Origin: Kitasatospora sp. CB01950
GTDB taxonomy: Bacteria > Actinomycetota > Actinomycetes > Streptomycetales > Streptomycetaceae
Reading direction: 5' to 3'
Assembly: GCF_001905465.1 (NCBI RefSeq)
Contig: NZ_LISX01000003.1
Location: forward strand, 62,001 to 126,000
DNA length: 64,000 nt
The number at the start of each line of letters is the position of its first letter. Positions within the stretch are counted from its first letter, which is position 1. The position numbers and the translations under genes were made by a program. Of this stretch, positions 1 to 8,598 are shown in pieces. The notes under the pieces were generated by a model. That model made no database searches. It was given only the letters and a program-made list of their open reading frames with translations, and was not told the origin of the DNA.

Positions 1-336
1 AGGCGGCACCAATTTCTCCACACTGTTCACACAAGTCAACTCCGGTCACGGGCAATCTGATTGCGTATGTGACGGGATGCCGGAAATCGTCCTCGTGCAA
101 CGATCAGGTCAATCGACGCAAGGTGGTCCGGCGCTGACTGCGCGTCGATCGCGAGGTCGACGGGTGGCGCCGGTGGCCGGGCGCGGTGCAGGGCGGGTGT
201 GCCCGGCCACCGGGGAGCGGGGGAGGAGCGTTCCGAAAGTTTCGAGTGGTGGTCGAATGTTCCGGCGAGGTCCCGGACGACGGTAGGGGAGCCGGGCACC
301 GCCGTCAACGGATCGGCGGAACAAGGCAGTCGGTGA
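1..336. other. Intergenic region at left edge
   Basis: I see no convincing gene here. The stretch lies downstream of the bxlR stop codon. Its left part is less GC-rich than the rest and could be the upstream region of a gene read leftwards off the window. Two TTGAC-type hexamers lie on the minus strand (TTGACC at 113-108, TTGACT at 39-34), but neither has a good -10 box. A perfect operator-like palindrome sits at 234-244. Confidence 0.5.
234..244. promoter_or_regulatory. CGAAAGTTTCG palindrome, probable BxlR-type operator
   Basis: This is an 11-base perfect inverted repeat with the same CGAA/TTCG arms as the palindromes in front of bxlE. It lies outside the regulated operon, beyond the end of bxlR. 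It could serve an unseen leftward gene or act as a remote auxiliary site. Confidence 0.5.
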
Positions 337-1368
337 TCACGGGAGGACGGGCGGCGGCGCGGTGGAGGCGCGGACGACCAGGCTGGTGGCGAGGTCGATG
401 CGGGTGGCGGCGGGGCGTTCGCCGCGGCCGAGTCCGACGGCGAGGCGGGCGGCGGTCTCGGCCATCTCGACCAGCGGCTGCCGGACGGTGGTCAGCGGCG
501 GGCCGACCCAGCGGGCCAGCGGCAGGTCGTCGAAGCCGACCACCGAGAGGTCCTCGGGCACCCGCAGGCCGAGTTCGCGGGCGGCCTCGTACACGCCGAG
601 TGCCTGCAGGTCGTTGCCGGCGAAGATCGCGGTGGGCCGGTCGTCGCGGGTCAGCAGGGTGCGGGCGGCGGCGTACCCGGCCTCGTGGTGGAAGTCGCCC
701 TCGTGGACCAGTTCGGGGTCGACCGGCAGCCGGGCGGTCTCCAGCGCGGTGCGGTAGCCGTCGACGCGGGCGCGGCTGCACATCATGCCGGCCGGGCCGG
801 AGATCATCGCGATCCGGCGGTGGCCGAGGTCGAGCAGGTGGCGGGTGGCGGCGAGGCCGCCCTGCCAGTTGCCGGTGCCGACGGCGGGCACCCCGTCGGC
901 GGGGTCGCCGGCCGGGTCGAGGACGACGAACGGGATGTCGCGGCCGGTGAGTTGGTCGCGCTGGGCGGCGTCCAGGTCGGACAGCACGAGCACCACTCCG
1001 GCGGGGCGGCGGGCGAGGACGCCGTCCACCCAGGTCTGGCCGGGGGTGAGCCGTCCGGCGGACTCGGACAGCACGATGCTGAGGCCCTCGTCGCGGGCGA
1101 CGTTCTCCACGCCGCGGATCACCTCCACCGCCCAGGCGCTGTCGAGCTGGTGGAAGACCAGGTCGAGGAGCCGGGACGGCGGCGCGGTGGTGCGGCGGCG
1201 CTGGTAGCCGGTGCGGCGCAGGATCTCCTCGACCTTGGCGCGGGTGGCGGGCGCGACGTCGGCCCGTCCGTTCAGGACTTTCGAAACTGTCGGCGCCGAG
1301 ACGCCGGCCGCCCGGGCGATCTCCGACAGAGTCGGCGCGGGGTCGGGTTCGAGTTCAGCGGCGCTCAT
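337..1368 (-). CDS. bxlR: LacI-family regulator of the xylo-oligosaccharide operon
   Basis: A DNA-binding repressor of 343 residues. The N-terminal LacI helix-turn-helix spans residues 13-60 (TLSEIARAAGVSAPTVSKVL), followed by a periplasmic-binding-like effector domain ending in the usual VGFDDLPLARWVGPPLTTVRQP segment type. It is divergent from a sugar ABC operon with a GH3 enzyme, the arrangement of bxlR and bxlEFGA in Streptomyces. The start was chosen at MSAAELE because the HTH follows directly; a TACTAT box lies seven bases upstream and there is no ribosome site, which suggests a leaderless message. The inducer is inferred to be xylobiose or a similar oligosaccharide. Confidence 0.85.
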   Translation of the reverse strand: MSAAELEPDPAPTLSEIARAAGVSAPTVSKVLNGRADVAPATRAKVEEILRRTGYQRRRTTAPPSRLLDLVFHQLDSAWAVEVIRGVENVARDEGLSIVLSESAGRLTPGQTWVDGVLARRPAGVVLVLSDLDAAQRDQLTGRDIPFVVLDPAGDPADGVPAVGTGNWQGGLAATRHLLDLGHRRIAMISGPAGMMCSRARVDGYRTALETARLPVDPELVHEGDFHHEAGYAAARTLLTRDDRPTAIFAGNDLQALGVYEAARELGLRVPEDLSVVGFDDLPLARWVGPPLTTVRQPLVEMAETAARLAVGLGRGERPAATRIDLATSLVVRASTAPPPVLP

Positions 1369-1375
1369 GGCACGG

Positions 1376-1381
1376 ATAGTA
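1376..1381 (-). promoter_or_regulatory. -10 box (TACTAT) of leaderless bxlR
   Basis: TACTAT on the minus strand ends seven bases before the bxlR start codon, so transcription would begin at or next to the A of the ATG. No good -35 hexamer is visible. Confidence 0.5.
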
Positions 1382-1441
1382 GCGCCCCCGGCGGGCCGGG
1401 CGGGGTGGTGTGCGAACGGCGGCCCGGTTCGGTCGGAGGTC

Positions 1442-1470
1442 TTGACTCGCCCGTCCGGCCGCCGTAGCTT
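1442..1470 (+). promoter_or_regulatory. bxlE promoter (TTGACT-17-TAGCTT)
   Basis: A -35 hexamer TTGACT (1442-1447) and a -10 hexamer TAGCTT (1465-1470) are separated by 17 bases, a good fit to the vegetative sigma consensus. The expected start near 1477 lies directly in front of the TTCGAA operator repeats, as expected for a repressor-controlled promoter. Confidence 0.75.
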
Positions 1471-1480
1471 CCTCGCAATA

Positions 1481-1515
1481 TTCGAACGAAGCGCGAAACA
1501 TTCGAAGCGTTCGAA
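1481..1515. promoter_or_regulatory. Operator repeats TTCGAACGAA and TTCGAAGCGTTCGAA
   Basis: TTCGAACGAA (1481-1490) is followed by a perfect 15-base inverted repeat TTCGAAGCGTTCGAA (1501-1515). Both lie just downstream of the predicted start of transcription. The half-site CGAA/TTCG matches the motif I recall for BxlR of S. thermoviolaceus (CGAA-N-TTCG). Confidence 0.7.
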
Positions 1516-1616
1516 CCTCCCCGGCCGCACCTCCGCGTGGCGGGTTGCTCCGCAGTTCAGCGCCGCCGCCCCGGCGTTGAGTGCACCGTGCCCGGCACCA
1601 TCCGCGCCGCCGTTTC

Positions 1617-1627
1617 CGAAACTTTCG
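1617..1627. promoter_or_regulatory. CGAAACTTTCG operator near the bxlE ribosome site
   Basis: An 11-base perfect palindrome lying 31 bases before the bxlE start codon, in the leader. It pairs with the promoter-proximal TTCGAA repeats and with the site at 234-244, so looping or roadblock repression is possible. Confidence 0.6.
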
Positions 1628-1657
1628 AGCCGCTCCCTGCCCCAGGAGGCCCGCACC

Positions 1658-2929
1658 ATGTTCGTTCGCAGACGTCTGCCCGCGGCCGCGTTGGCCGCCG
1701 CCACCGCGTTCGCCCTGCTCACCGCCTGCGGCAGCGGCGGTTCGGGCAGCGGCGGCGGCGCGCTGACCTGGTGGCACAACGGCACCCAGGACCCGCTGAA
1801 GACCGTGTGGGACCACGCGGCCGCCAACTACCGGCAGGCCCACGCCGGTTCGAAGATCGACGTGGTGCCGCTCCAGAACGAGCAGTTCCCCACCAAGGTC
1901 CCGCTGGCCCTGCAGTCCGACAACCCGCCGGACATCTACTTCAACCAGGGCGGCGGCCTGCTCGCCACCCAGGCGCAGTCCGGCCGGGTCGCCGACCTGA
2001 CCTCGCTCACCGCCGACTGGATCAAGGACCTCGGCCCGGCCGCCCAGGGCTGGGCCGCCGACGGCAAGCAGCTCGGCGTCCCCTACGACTCGCACGTGGT
2101 CGGCTTCTGGTACCGCAAGGACCTGTTCGGCAACGCCGGCATCACCCAACCGCCCGCCACCATAGACGAGTTGAAGGTCGACATCGGCAAGCTGAAGGCC
2201 ACAGGCAGCACCCCGATCGCGCTCGGCGGCAAGGACCGCTGGCCGGACGCCTTCTACTACGACTACTTCGCCGTCCGCGAATGCGCCGTCGACACCCTCA
2301 AGTCCTCGGTGAAAGCAGCCGAGTTCACCGACCCGTGCTTCACCAGGGCCGGGCAGGACGTGCTCGACCTGATCGCCCTGAAGCCGTTCCAGGACGGCTT
2401 CAACGGCACCCCCGCCCAGCAGGGCAGCGGAAGTTCGGCCGGCCTGGTCGCCGCCGGACAGGCCGCGATGGAACTCCAGGGCGACTGGAACCCGAGCGTC
2501 ATGCAGGGCCTGGCCGCCGACCCGTCCTACAAGGACCAGTTGGGCTGGTTCCCGTTCCCGGCGGTCACCGGCGCGGCCGGCGACCCGACCGTCGCACTCG
2601 GCGGCGGCGACGGCTTCTCCTGCACCGTCAAGCGCGCCGCCGACTGCGCGCAGGTGCTCAAGTACCTGACCGGCGCCGAGGTGCAGACCGAACTGGTCAG
2701 CTCCGGCGCGGCGACCATCCCGGTCAACCCGGTGGCCGTCGCCGCCATCAAGGACCCCGTGGTCAAGCAGATCTTCGACTACAACGCCCGAGCGAGCTAC
2801 ATCCAGGTGTACTTCGACGTCGCGCTGCCCACCGCCGTCGGCCAGGCCCTCAACGACGCGGCAGCGGACCTGTTCGCGGGCAAGGGCGACGCCGGCTCGG
2901 TGGCCCGCGCGGTGAACGCGGCGGGCTGA
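1658..2929 (+). CDS. bxlE: Xylo-oligosaccharide ABC transporter, binding lipoprotein
   Basis: Extracellular solute-binding protein (family 1) of 423 residues that would capture oligosaccharides, probably xylobiose, for the BxlF/BxlG channel. It begins with a lipoprotein signal ending in LLTAC (Cys24), then a Gly/Ser linker, and then the ALTWWHNGTQDPLKTVWD opening typical of sugar-binding lipoproteins. The start is fixed by an AGGAGG ribosome site at 1644-1649. It is the first gene of the operon; bxlF starts 2 bases after its stop. No ATPase gene is present, so a shared MsiK-type ATPase encoded elsewhere is expected from knowledge of Streptomyces. Confidence 0.88.
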   Translation: MFVRRRLPAAALAAATAFALLTACGSGGSGSGGGALTWWHNGTQDPLKTVWDHAAANYRQAHAGSKIDVVPLQNEQFPTKVPLALQSDNPPDIYFNQGGGLLATQAQSGRVADLTSLTADWIKDLGPAAQGWAADGKQLGVPYDSHVVGFWYRKDLFGNAGITQPPATIDELKVDIGKLKATGSTPIALGGKDRWPDAFYYDYFAVRECAVDTLKSSVKAAEFTDPCFTRAGQDVLDLIALKPFQDGFNGTPAQQGSGSSAGLVAAGQAAMELQGDWNPSVMQGLAADPSYKDQLGWFPFPAVTGAAGDPTVALGGGDGFSCTVKRAADCAQVLKYLTGAEVQTELVSSGAATIPVNPVAVAAIKDPVVKQIFDYNARASYIQVYFDVALPTAVGQALNDAAADLFAGKGDAGSVARAVNAAG

Positions 2930-2931
2930 GA

Positions 2932-3906
2932 ATGAGCCCCGTCGAGGAGCGGGCCGCCGCCCCGGCCCGCTCCGCCACCCCGTCCCGCGGCCGCCCCGCC
3001 CGGCGGCGCACCAGCACCCGCACCCGGGCCGAACTCGCCCTGCTGCTCGGCCCCGCGCTCGCGCTGTTCGCGCTGTTCGTGCTGGTGTCGATCGCCGCCG
3101 CCGTCTACTACAGCTTCTTCGACTGGAACGGCTTCGGCCCGCCCAGCAGAACGGTCGGACTCGCCAACTACCGCAAGGCGCTGGCCGATCCGGTGTTCCA
3201 GGGCGCCATCCGGCACAACCTGGTCTTCGCAGTGCTGTCCGTGGCGGTCCAACTGCCGCTCACCGTCGCCCTCGCTCTGCTGCTCAACGGCCGCCTGCGC
3301 GGCCGGGCCCTGCTGCGACTGATCGCCTTCACCCCGTACGTGCTCTCCGAGGCGATCACCGCCGTTGCCTGGCTGGTGATGCTCCAGCCCGGCGGCGCCG
3401 TCGACCGGGCGCTGCGCTCGATCGGCCTCGACTCCCTCGTCCACCAGTGGCTGGCCGACCCCGACCTGGTGCTCTACACCCTGTTCGCGGTCTCCACCTG
3501 GAAGTACCTCGGCTTCGGCATCATCCTCTTCCTCGCCGGACTCCAGGGCGTGCCCACGGAGTTGCGCGAAGCCGCCGCCCTGGACGGCGCCTCCGCCTGG
3601 CAGACCACCCGCAAGGTGGTGCTGCCGCTGCTCGGCCCGACCGTCCGGATCTGGATCTTCCTGTCGGTGATCGGCTCGCTGCAACTCTTCGAACTGGTCT
3701 GGATCATGACGCTCGGCGGCCCCGCCGGCTCCTCCGCCACCATGGCCACCTACGTCATCGACCGCGGCTTCCGCCGCTACCAGTTCGGCTACGGCAGCGC
3801 CGTCGCCGTGGTGCTGTTCGCGGTCTGCTTCGCCTTCGCACTCGCCTACCAGCGGTTCGCGCTGCGCCGCGACACCGACGGCGCGCTCACCGGAAGGGTG
3901 GACTGA
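2932..3906 (+). CDS. bxlF: Xylo-oligosaccharide ABC permease (MalF type)
   Basis: Inner-membrane permease subunit of 324 residues. A basic cytoplasmic N-terminus of about 37 residues precedes six predicted membrane helices. The EAA loop (EAAALDGASAWQTTRKVVLP) that contacts the ATPase is intact. The protein pairs with the next gene product, and its TGA shares a base with the ATG of bxlG, so the two are translationally coupled. Confidence 0.88.
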   Translation: MSPVEERAAAPARSATPSRGRPARRRTSTRTRAELALLLGPALALFALFVLVSIAAAVYYSFFDWNGFGPPSRTVGLANYRKALADPVFQGAIRHNLVFAVLSVAVQLPLTVALALLLNGRLRGRALLRLIAFTPYVLSEAITAVAWLVMLQPGGAVDRALRSIGLDSLVHQWLADPDLVLYTLFAVSTWKYLGFGIILFLAGLQGVPTELREAAALDGASAWQTTRKVVLPLLGPTVRIWIFLSVIGSLQLFELVWIMTLGGPAGSSATMATYVIDRGFRRYQFGYGSAVAVVLFAVCFAFALAYQRFALRRDTDGALTGRVD

Positions 3907-4763
3907 TGCCCGCCACCACAGACCGAGACCGTCGGGCGGTGACGGCGGACCGGTTGGCCGTCCCCGGCCGTTACCTGGCCGCCCTGCTGGTGGCCGGCGT
4001 GACGCTGGTGCCGATCGCCTTCGTGGTGCTCGGCGGCTTCCGCACCAACGCGCAGCTGAACGCCGACCCGACCGGCCTGCCGCACCCCTGGGTGATCGAC
4101 AACTACCGCAAGGTGCTGGGCTCTTCGATGTTCTGGCGGCTGATGGGCAACAGCGCCCTGATCGCCGTCGCCGTCACCGTGCTCACCTGCGGACTCGGTG
4201 CGGCCGCCGCGTACGCGCTGGCCCGCTACCGCTTCCGCGGCCGGGAGGGCATCCACACCCTGTTCACCGCCGGACTGCTTTTCCCGCTCGGCGTCGCCTC
4301 CCTGCCGGTCTACCTGCTGCTGCGCCAACTCCACCTGCTGGAGAGCTGGTTGGGCGTGGCGCTGGCCGAGGCGGCGTTCGGGCTGCCGGTGACGATCGTC
4401 ATCCTGCGGCCGTTCATGGCCGCGATCCCCGGGGAACTGGAGGACGCCGCCGCGGTGGACGGCTGCACCCGGCTCGGCTTCCTGTGGCGGATCATGCTGC
4501 CGCTGGCCCGGCCCGCCCTGGTCACCGTCGCCGTGCTCGCCTTCCTCGGCTCCTGGAACGGCTACCAACTGCCCATGCTGGTCTTCAACGAGCAGTCGCA
4601 CTTCACCCTGCCGCTCGGCGTCGCCTCCTTCCAGTCCCAGTACTCGCAGGACACCGCCGGCATCCTCGCCTACACCGCCCTGTCGATGCTGCCCGCCCTC
4701 GGCTTCTTCGTGTTCGCCGAACGCCGCATCGTCGGCGGCATGGCCGGCGCCGTCAAGGGCTGA
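3906..4763 (+). CDS. bxlG: Xylo-oligosaccharide ABC permease (MalG type)
   Basis: Second permease subunit, 285 residues, with six predicted membrane helices and the EAA loop EDAAAVDGCTRLGFLWRIML. It starts at the ATG overlapping the bxlF stop. The last codons and the stop codon lie inside the first copy of a 23-24 base tandem repeat that continues downstream, so the extreme C-terminus has probably been reshaped by repeat expansion. Confidence 0.88.
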   Translation: MPATTDRDRRAVTADRLAVPGRYLAALLVAGVTLVPIAFVVLGGFRTNAQLNADPTGLPHPWVIDNYRKVLGSSMFWRLMGNSALIAVAVTVLTCGLGAAAAYALARYRFRGREGIHTLFTAGLLFPLGVASLPVYLLLRQLHLLESWLGVALAEAAFGLPVTIVILRPFMAAIPGELEDAAAVDGCTRLGFLWRIMLPLARPALVTVAVLAFLGSWNGYQLPMLVFNEQSHFTLPLGVASFQSQYSQDTAGILAYTALSMLPALGFFVFAERRIVGGMAGAVKG

Positions 4764-4863
4764 GCCCCGGCGCCGTCAGAGCCGGACCCCCGGCACCGCC
4801 AGAGCCTGAGCCCCCGGCACCGCCAGAGCCTGAGCCCCCGGCGCCGTCAAGGGCCGAGCCCTC
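4746..4863 (+). repeat. Five tandem 23-24 base repeats across the bxlG stop
   Basis: Units start at 4746, 4769, 4792, 4816 and 4840, each opening GGC(G/A)CCG(T/C)CA. The third and fourth copies are identical and the fifth closely resembles the first. The first copy contains the last codons and TGA of bxlG; the rest fill the gap before bxlA. The GC-rich units could fold in RNA and alter the ratio of permease to glycosidase, but that is inference. Confidence 0.85.
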
Positions 4864-4919
4864 CGGAGCCACCCGCGAGAGCGTCAACCACCCAGCAGCG
4901 GAAGGACACCAGACGTCCG

Positions 4920-7304
4920 ATGACGACCCAGCCCGCACCGGCCGCCACCGATCCGCACCCGGCCGACCCCTGGCGCGACCCCGTGCAGGACCCGCACCTG
5001 AGGGTCGAGGACCTGATCGCCCGGATGACCCTGGAGGAGAAGACCGCCCAGCTGTACGGCGTCTGGGTCGGCGCCGACGCGGGCGGCGACGGCGTCGCCC
5101 CGCACCAGAACGAGATGTGCGACCCGGTCGACCTGAAAGCGCTTTCCATTCACGGTCTCGGCCAACTCACCCGCTCCTTCGGCACCGCCCCCGTCGACCC
5201 CGCCGTCGGCGCGCTCGCCCTCGCCCGCGCCCAGCAGCAGCTCACCGCCGCCGGACGGTTCGGCATCCCCGCCGTCGCCCACGAGGAGTGCCTGGCCGGC
5301 TTCACCACCTGGGGCGCCACCGCCTACCCCGTGCCGCTCGCCTGGGGCGCCACCTTCGACCCCGAACTGATCGCCGACATGGCCCGGGCGATCGGCCGCG
5401 ACCTGCGCTCCATGGGCATCCACCAGGGCCTCGCCCCCGTCCTCGACGTCGCCCGCGACCTGCGCTGGGGACGCGTCGAGGAGACCATCGGCGAAGACCC
5501 CTACCTGGTCTCCACCATCGGCACCGCCTACGTCCGCGGACTGCGCTCCGCCGGCATCGTCGCCACCCTCAAGCACTTCGTCGGCTACTCCGCCTCTGCC
5601 GGCGCCCGCAACCTCGCCCCCGTCCGGGCCGGGGCCCGCGAACTCGGCGACGTCCTGCTGCCGCCGTTCGAGATGGCCGTGCACGAAGGCGGCGCCGACT
5701 CCGTCATGCACTCCTACGCCGAGATCGACGGCCTGCCGGTCGCCGCCGACCCCGCCCTGCTCACCGAACTGCTGCGCGACACCTGGCAGTTCACCGGCAC
5801 CGTGGTCGCCGACTACTTCGGCATCGGTTTCCTGGAGACCCTGCACCGGGTCGCCGCCGACCGCGCCGACTCCGCCCGCCTCGCCCTCACCGCCGGCGTG
5901 GACGTCGAACTCCCCACCGTCCGCGCCTACGGCGACCGCCTCGTCGAAGCCGTCCGCGACGGCCGCATCCCCGAACGGCTGGTCGACCGCGCGCTGCGCC
6001 GCGTCCTGCTGCAGAAGTGCCGGCTCGGCCTGCTCGACCCCGACTGGAGCCCGCTGCCGCCCGCGCTGCCCGCCGACTGCGGCCCCGACACCGCCCCCGA
6101 CGACGTCCGCGGCAGCATCGACCTCGACCCGCCCGCCAACCGCGCCCTCGCCCGCCGGATCGCCGAACAGTCCGTCGTGCTGCTCGCCAACCCCGCCGGT
6201 ACGCTGCCGATCGCCCCCGGCACCCGGCGGATCGCCGTGGTCGGGCCGCGCGCCCACGACCCGTTCGCGATGCTCGGCTGCTACTCCTTCCCGAGCCACG
6301 TCGGGACCCACCACCCCGACGTCCCGCTCGGCCTCGCCATCCCCACCGTCCTCGACGCGCTGCGCGAGCAACTCCCCGACACGGAGATCGAGTTCGCCGC
6401 CGGATGCGAGGTGGACGGCGACGATCGGGCCGGGTTCGACGAGGCCGTGCGGGCCGCCGCCGGCGCCGAGCTGTGCATCGCCGTCCTCGGCGACCGCGCC
6501 GGGCTGTTCGGACGCGGCACCTCCGGCGAGGGCTGCGACGCCCCCGACCTCCGACTCCCCGGCGTCCAGGGCGAACTGATCGACGCGCTGCTCGGCACCG
6601 GCACCCCCGTGGTGCTGGTCCTGCTCACCGGCCGCCCGTACGCGCTCGGCCGCTGGGACGGGCGCTGCGCCGCCGCCGTGCAGGCGTTCTTCCCCGGTGA
6701 GGAGGGCGGGCCGGCCCTCGCCGCCGTCCTGGCCGGCGCGGCCGACCCGTCCGGGCGGCTGCCCGTCAGCATCCCGCGCGAGCCCGGCGGCCAGCCCTGG
6801 ACGTACCTGCAGCCGCCGCTCGGCCTCGCCAACGGGGTCAGCAACCTCGACCCGACGCCGCTGCACCCGTTCGGCCACGGCCTGTCCTACACCGCCTTCG
6901 AGTGGACGCCAGGACCCGACCCGCGGCACCGACTCCCCACCGACGGTGGCACGGAGGTGGAGGTGACGGTCCGCAACAGCGGCCGGCGCTTCGGCATCGA
7001 GACCGTCCAGCTGTACCTGCACGACCCCGTCGCCCGCACCACCCGGCCCGACGCCCGGCTGGTCGGCTACGCCCGCGTCCCGCTCGCCCCCGGCGAGAGC
7101 CGCCGGGTCCGTTTCCGCTTCCACGCCGACCTGGCCTCGTTCACCGGCCCCGACGGGCGGCGGATCGTCGAGCCCGGCGAGCTGCGGCTGCGACTCGCCG
7201 CGTCCAGCGCGGACGTGCGCCACACCGTGGCGCTCGAACTCACCGGCCCCGAACGGGAACTGGACCATCGCAGGCGGATGAGCTGCCCCGTTGCCGTCGA
7301 ATGA
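4920..7304 (+). CDS. bxlA: GH3 beta-xylosidase/beta-glucosidase, intracellular
   Basis: Glycoside hydrolase family 3 enzyme of 794 residues without a signal peptide, expected to cleave imported xylo-oligosaccharides in the cytoplasm. The N-terminal barrel contains RWGRVEETIGEDPY and LKHFVGYSA. The expected nucleophile is Asp298 in VVADYFGIGF. A GH3 C-terminal domain and a fibronectin-III-like domain (about 690-790) follow. It is the last gene of the bxl operon, and the name follows bxlEFG-bxlA synteny. Substrate specificity (xylose versus glucose) cannot be read from the sequence. A LacI-operator-like palindrome lies inside the coding region at 5135-5146. Confidence 0.85.
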   Translation: MTTQPAPAATDPHPADPWRDPVQDPHLRVEDLIARMTLEEKTAQLYGVWVGADAGGDGVAPHQNEMCDPVDLKALSIHGLGQLTRSFGTAPVDPAVGALALARAQQQLTAAGRFGIPAVAHEECLAGFTTWGATAYPVPLAWGATFDPELIADMARAIGRDLRSMGIHQGLAPVLDVARDLRWGRVEETIGEDPYLVSTIGTAYVRGLRSAGIVATLKHFVGYSASAGARNLAPVRAGARELGDVLLPPFEMAVHEGGADSVMHSYAEIDGLPVAADPALLTELLRDTWQFTGTVVADYFGIGFLETLHRVAADRADSARLALTAGVDVELPTVRAYGDRLVEAVRDGRIPERLVDRALRRVLLQKCRLGLLDPDWSPLPPALPADCGPDTAPDDVRGSIDLDPPANRALARRIAEQSVVLLANPAGTLPIAPGTRRIAVVGPRAHDPFAMLGCYSFPSHVGTHHPDVPLGLAIPTVLDALREQLPDTEIEFAAGCEVDGDDRAGFDEAVRAAAGAELCIAVLGDRAGLFGRGTSGEGCDAPDLRLPGVQGELIDALLGTGTPVVLVLLTGRPYALGRWDGRCAAAVQAFFPGEEGGPALAAVLAGAADPSGRLPVSIPREPGGQPWTYLQPPLGLANGVSNLDPTPLHPFGHGLSYTAFEWTPGPDPRHRLPTDGGTEVEVTVRNSGRRFGIETVQLYLHDPVARTTRPDARLVGYARVPLAPGESRRVRFRFHADLASFTGPDGRRIVEPGELRLRLAASSADVRHTVALELTGPERELDHRRRMSCPVAVE
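5135..5146. promoter_or_regulatory. GAAAGCGCTTTC palindrome inside bxlA
   Basis: A 12-base perfect palindrome with a central CG, resembling LacI-family or cre-type operators. It lies about 215 bases inside bxlA and is one of five related sites in the window (23631, 34479, 40412, 45424). Confidence 0.4.
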
Positions 7305-7329
7305 GCGACGGGCGGGCACACTGGACCCC

Positions 7330-7938
7330 ATGAGTACCGTCACCCACGCCGACACCGAGCGGCCGACCCCCGACGCCCCGACCGACCGGCGGTCCGAACT
7401 GCTCGACAGCCTCAACGAGGCCGTCCGGCAGCCCGAACTCCTCGGCGGCACCGCGGCCGTGGTCGAGCTGCTGAACGCGCTGGCCGCCACCGAACCGGAC
7501 GACGCGCGCGGCACGGCGTGGATCCCCGACACCACCACCCGCACCGTCTCGGCCCTGCTGCGCGACAGCTTCGCCGAGGCGGACCCGCCGCTGGTCGCCT
7601 CCCAGTACGGCGAGGACGCCCACCGGCGGGGCTGGCTGCGGCTGGACCGGGCGCTGGGCGAGGAGGAACTGCGGGAACTGCTCGACCGGGTCCTCGACTG
7701 GGCCGAGGACAAGCGCCGACTCGCGGACGTGCTGGGCGAGTTCGGGTCGCCGTCGGTGGTGTACGGCGACCCGGCGCCGGACGCCCCGAAGACCCTCTGC
7801 TACACGGGCGAGGACCACGACGCGCCCATCGGCGCGTTCCACTTCGGGGCGGGCGGCGTGCTCTACGCGGTGCGGATCGGCGAGAACCTGCTCGGTGACT
7901 GGGCGCTCACCCCGGCCGGCCGGAAGCTGTTCCACTGA
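7330..7938 (+). CDS. Hypothetical protein
   Basis: A 202-residue soluble protein I do not recognise. It is acidic, has no signal peptide or membrane segment, and is rich in short helices in the first half (SELLDSLNEAVRQPELLGG). The C-terminal half (about 145-200) looks like a small beta domain. The start at ATG 7330 has no ribosome site; a CACACT box lies seven bases upstream, so the message may be leaderless. It lies 26 bases after bxlA but is probably separate from it. Confidence 0.7.
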   Translation: MSTVTHADTERPTPDAPTDRRSELLDSLNEAVRQPELLGGTAAVVELLNALAATEPDDARGTAWIPDTTTRTVSALLRDSFAEADPPLVASQYGEDAHRRGWLRLDRALGEEELRELLDRVLDWAEDKRRLADVLGEFGSPSVVYGDPAPDAPKTLCYTGEDHDAPIGAFHFGAGGVLYAVRIGENLLGDWALTPAGRKLFH

Positions 7939-7950
7939 CCGCGCCGGTCA
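7936..7950. terminator. Small palindrome spanning two convergent stop codons
   Basis: TGACCG-CGC-CGGTCA is perfectly symmetric. Its left end is the TGA of the plus-strand gene and its right end is the TGA of the minus-strand response regulator. It is a short stem, at best a weak bidirectional terminator. Confidence 0.35.
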
Positions 7951-8598
7951 GGTGAGCTGGCGGCCGTGCGCCAGCGACCAGGCGGCGACGCCGACGCGGT
8001 TGCGGGCGCCCAGCTTGCGCTGGATGCTCGCCAGATGGTTCTTGACGGTGCCGGGGGAGAGGAACAGCTCGGCGGCGATCTCCGCGTTGGTGGCGCCGTC
8101 CGCGACCAGCACGGCGACCTGCCGCTCGCGCGGGCTGAGCGACTCGGCCGGGGCCTGCTGGGACGGCACCGGCGGGGCGAAGTGCCGCAGCAGGCGGACC
8201 GTCAACTGCGGGCTGATCAGCGTGTCGCCGGCCATCGCCGCCCGGACCGCCTCGGCGAGCAGCGCCGGGCCGGAGCGCTTGAGGAGGAACCCGGTGGCGC
8301 CGTTGCTGAGCGCCGTGTGGACGTACTCGTCGAGGTCGAAGGTGGTCACCACGACCACCCGGATCGGGTCGGCGACGTCCGGTCCGGCCAGCTGTCGGGT
8401 CAGGTCGAGGCCGTCCAGGTGCGGCATGCGGATGTCCGCGAGGACGACGTCCGGCCGTATGCGGCGGGCGAGTTGGAGTGCGGTGCGGCCGTCGGGGGCG
8501 TCGGCGACGACCTGCATGTCCGGCTGGGCGTCGAGGATGATCCGGTAGGCGCTGCGGATGTCCTCGTGGTCGTCGGCGAGCAGGATCCGGATGGTCAC
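7948..8598 (-). CDS. NarL/LuxR-family response regulator
   Basis: A 216-residue two-component response regulator. The receiver domain has the acidic pair DD9-10, phospho-acceptor Asp55 in LADIRMP and conserved Lys in FLLKRSG. The C-terminal LuxR helix-turn-helix includes LSPRERQVAVLVADGATNAE and a following KNHLASIQRKL helix. The GTG start overlaps the end of the kinase gene (GTGA), so the pair is translationally coupled. The target genes cannot be deduced here. Confidence 0.88.
   Translation of the reverse strand: MTIRILLADDHEDIRSAYRIILDAQPDMQVVADAPDGRTALQLARRIRPDVVLADIRMPHLDGLDLTRQLAGPDVADPIRVVVVTTFDLDEYVHTALSNGATGFLLKRSGPALLAEAVRAAMAGDTLISPQLTVRLLRHFAPPVPSQQAPAESLSPRERQVAVLVADGATNAEIAAELFLSPGTVKNHLASIQRKLGARNRVGVAAWSLAHGRQLT

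Noticed and set aside
186..950. Arg/Gly-rich plus-strand frame over bxlR
   Set aside because: Composition is that of an antisense GC-rich frame, and it overlaps a well-supported LacI gene.
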